Source: an uncultured Bacteroidales bacterium (GTDB taxonomy: Bacteria; Bacteroidota; Bacteroidia; Bacteroidales; P3). From it: a stretch of DNA of 26,038 nt. The position numbers and the translations under genes were made by a program. How positions within the stretch are numbered: position 1 is the first letter of the stretch; each line of letters opens with the position of its first letter. The stretch is taken from contig CALEPD010000146.1 of assembly GCA_937910265.1 (NCBI GenBank), positions 1 through 26,038 of the forward strand. The letters are read 5' to 3'. Below the pieces are notes generated by a model, which did not search any database, was not told where the DNA came from, and saw nothing but the letters and a program-made list of their open reading frames with translations. Positions 24,492 through 26,038 of this stretch are shown one piece after another.

Positions 24492-24989
24492 TTATTCACT
24501 ATATAAATCAAGGAATTGGTATGTATTTCCGATACTTTCTATAAATTTTATCATATCAGAATTGCTTATTACCAATGATGCAGTATTATCATTTGGATGA
24601 AAACTTACTTTCGAGGCTGATTTCAAACGATTATCAACAAATAGTATAACTTCATGCTGCGCGTCGTTTACCAAAGTAAACAAAGAAACCGACCCTGGCT
24701 TCACACCTAAGTATTTCATCATGCGCTCAGGTGATGCGAAAGAAAGTTTTCCTTGATGCAACTGTTTTTCTATGTCATGAATATCCATATTGTGACGAGA
24801 GTCCATTATAACCAAATAATGCTTATTCCCTTTATGGTTTCTGAAAAACAGATTTTTACACAATACTGTACCCTCTCCCCTATAAAATTGGGCAGCTATT
24901 TCAATTGTCGGGGCTTCAGGATGTTCATAATAGTCAAAATCTATATTTAAACTATTCAAATAATCGTATACTTGCTGCTGTCCTCTCAT
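24492..24989 (-). CDS. Prolyl-tRNA editing-type aminoacyl-tRNA deacylase (YbaK/ProX family)
   Basis: The 165-residue single-domain protein is of the YbaK/EbsC fold, closest in look to free-standing ProXp-ala/PrdX proteins that remove alanine wrongly attached to tRNA-Pro. Expected motifs: YEHPEAPTIE (21-30), CKNLFFRN (44-51) with Lys45 as the conserved catalytic lysine, and YLGVKPGSVSLF (93-104). VILFVDNRL (114-122) and the VSFHPNDN segment follow. Cytoplasmic. It lies 1 bp after nadA and 42 bp before the rluA-type gene. Substrate (Ala, Cys or another) is inferred from family resemblance only. Confidence 0.88.
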   Translation of the reverse strand: MRGQQQVYDYLNSLNIDFDYYEHPEAPTIEIAAQFYRGEGTVLCKNLFFRNHKGNKHYLVIMDSRHNMDIHDIEKQLHQGKLSFASPERMMKYLGVKPGSVSLFTLVNDAQHEVILFVDNRLKSASKVSFHPNDNTASLVISNSDMIKFIESIGNTYQFLDLYSE

Positions 24990-24990
24990 C

Positions 24991-25935
24991 TTACTTTATG
25001 ATTCCTAAGTTTTTAGATATTTCCAACATCTTTAATATTGGCTTCGCAGCCTTTTCAATCATATCGTCCGACATTATTATTTCAGGACTTTCTTTATCTA
25101 AACAATCGTACAACTTTTCAAGTGTATTGAACTTCATATCTGCACAATCAACGCATTTGCAACCGTTAGCTCCCTCTACCGAAATAAATTCCTTATCTGG
25201 ATTATCTTTTTTCATTTGATATAAAATACCTGATTCTGTTGCAATTATAAATTGTTTATTATCAGACTTTTTAATAAAATTCAACATCGCATTTGTCGAT
25301 CCTATGAAATCACAAATATCCAATAAGCCACTATTGCACTCGGGATGGGCTATTACTGGCACATTTGGATAAAGTTGTTTTGTTTTCAAAACATTTTTGG
25401 CCTCTATGGCATCATGTACAGTACAAACACCATCCCACAATAACATTTTTCGTCCGGTTAATTTATTGATATAACCACCTAAATTTTTGTCAGGAGCAAA
25501 TATTATCTTCTGTTCTGGCGGCAGCGACTTCACCATTTCAACTGCGTTACCCGAAGTACAAATTATGTCGGATAATGCCTTAATTTCTGCAGAACAATTT
25601 ATATAGGAAATAACTATGTGGTCTGGGTGTTTCTCTTTAAACAAAGCAAACTCTTTAACATCGCACGATTTTGCCAATGAGCAACCAGCATTCATATCAG
25701 GAATAAGTACCTTCTTACTGGGATTCAAAATTTTAGCAGTCTCAGCCATAAAATGAACTCCGCAAAATACAATAATATCATTGTTGCACTCTTTTGCAAT
25801 TTGTGCCAAAGCGAGACTGTCTCCAACAAAATCAGATACTTCTTGCACTTCATCCCTTTGGTAATAGTGACCTAAGATAACAGCATTTTTTTCTTTTTTT
25901 AACTGGATGATTTTCTCTTTTAAATTTGTTTGCAT
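24991..25935 (-). CDS. nadA: Quinolinate synthase
   Basis: NadA joins iminoaspartate with dihydroxyacetone phosphate to give quinolinate, the precursor of NAD, using a [4Fe-4S] cluster. The 314-residue product shows GHYYQRDEVQEVSDFVGDSLALA (22-44), MNAGCSLAKSC (81-91), WDGVC (167-171) and GCKCVDCADMKFNTLEKL (258-275). Cys85, Cys171 and Cys264 are the likely cluster ligands. It is the first gene of the ten-gene leftward run and has its own promoter. nadB and nadC are not in the window. The region is markedly more AT-rich than the left half. Confidence 0.96.
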   Translation of the reverse strand: MQTNLKEKIIQLKKEKNAVILGHYYQRDEVQEVSDFVGDSLALAQIAKECNNDIIVFCGVHFMAETAKILNPSKKVLIPDMNAGCSLAKSCDVKEFALFKEKHPDHIVISYINCSAEIKALSDIICTSGNAVEMVKSLPPEQKIIFAPDKNLGGYINKLTGRKMLLWDGVCTVHDAIEAKNVLKTKQLYPNVPVIAHPECNSGLLDICDFIGSTNAMLNFIKKSDNKQFIIATESGILYQMKKDNPDKEFISVEGANGCKCVDCADMKFNTLEKLYDCLDKESPEIIMSDDMIEKAAKPILKMLEISKNLGIIK

Positions 25936-25957
25936 ATGTCTATATTTTTTTCATCTG

Positions 25958-25965
25958 CAAAATTA
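25958..25965 (-). promoter_or_regulatory. Promoter -7 element of nadA
   Basis: On the minus strand TAATTTTG (25965-25958) matches the Bacteroidetes -7 consensus, about 23 bases before the nadA ATG, so the transcript would start close to the codon. A clear TTG at the proper distance upstream is not seen. The intergenic sequence is very AT-rich. Confidence 0.65.
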
Positions 25966-26007
25966 CGAAACTTAATTGATAATTGGAACATATTTTTATT
26001 TTTTTTA

Positions 26008-26029
26008 TAATTTTGTTTTAATATTTTTG
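26008..26029 (+). promoter_or_regulatory. Rightward promoter motifs at the window edge
   Basis: Two exact TAnnTTTG matches lie on the plus strand: TAATTTTG (26008-26015), with a TTG 22 bp upstream at 25983-25985, and TATTTTTG (26022-26029). One or both probably drive a gene beyond the right edge, divergent from nadA. In sequence this AT-rich, chance matches are possible. Confidence 0.45.
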
Positions 26030-26038
26030 CAGAAAAAA

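Noticed and set aside
24471..24639. DnaA-box-like sequences TTATCAACA (24471-24479 and 24631-24639) and GTTATTCAC (24491-24499) close to parS, suggesting an origin.
   Set aside because: Each differs from TTATCCACA, most lie in or at coding sequence, there is no clear box cluster or unwinding element, and dnaA is not here. AT-rich sequence yields such matches by chance.
1..26038. tRNA, rRNA, CRISPR arrays, insertion sequences, phage or defence genes.
   Set aside because: I looked for direct repeat arrays, transposase and integrase motifs and tRNA-like cloverleaf arms and found none I could support.

Overview
The window reads as chromosomal DNA of a Bacteroidota bacterium, most likely order Bacteroidales. 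Evidence: promoters of the TAnnTTTG type, GIN-domain (DUF2807) and DUF4290 proteins, a thiamine operon of the Bacteroidetes type (TPP riboswitch, TonB receptor, PnuT, ThiN), and a protein ending in a gliding-motility-type (type IX secretion) C-terminal domain. I saw no tRNA, rRNA, CRISPR array, transposase or phage gene. Most genes are core functions. The main surprises are a near-perfect parS centromere site on the start codon of a pseudouridine synthase gene, a MurA with Asp where the fosfomycin-target Cys normally sits, and an arginase-fold protein that has lost several metal ligands.

Layout. 1-4040 (+): a cell-envelope block with the tail of an unknown gene, a beta-barrel protein with a GIN-like N-terminal half, a GIN-domain protein, a small beta-barrel protein, and a secreted rhodanese with its own promoter. 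4052-4423 (-): YraN-family protein. 4547-7006 (+): dapB overlapping a FecCD/FecE-type ABC importer pair. 7007-7423: the only gene-free stretch over 300 bases, ending in a strong bidirectional terminator. 7424-11010 (-): thiamine salvage operon led by a TPP riboswitch. 11083-12276 (-): degenerate formimidoylglutamase/arginase family protein. 12523-14055 (+): short ComEC/Rec2-like membrane protein. 14117-15491 (-): nadK followed by a helical-repeat protein, behind a well-formed promoter. 15566-25935 (-): ten closely packed co-directional genes.

The ten-gene run, in transcription order, is nadA, a prolyl-tRNA editing-type deacylase, an RluA-family pseudouridine synthase, a small outer-membrane-type protein, a DUF4290 protein, murA, a CpsB-type PHP phosphatase, purB, an MsbA-type ABC exporter and a T9SS-type secreted protein. 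Gaps are at most 42 bp and two junctions overlap by 4 bp, so much of it may be cotranscribed from a promoter upstream of nadA. Two further promoter-like motifs at the right edge point rightward, out of the window. Base composition falls visibly toward that edge, where the parS site also lies, which fits an origin-proximal position but does not prove it.
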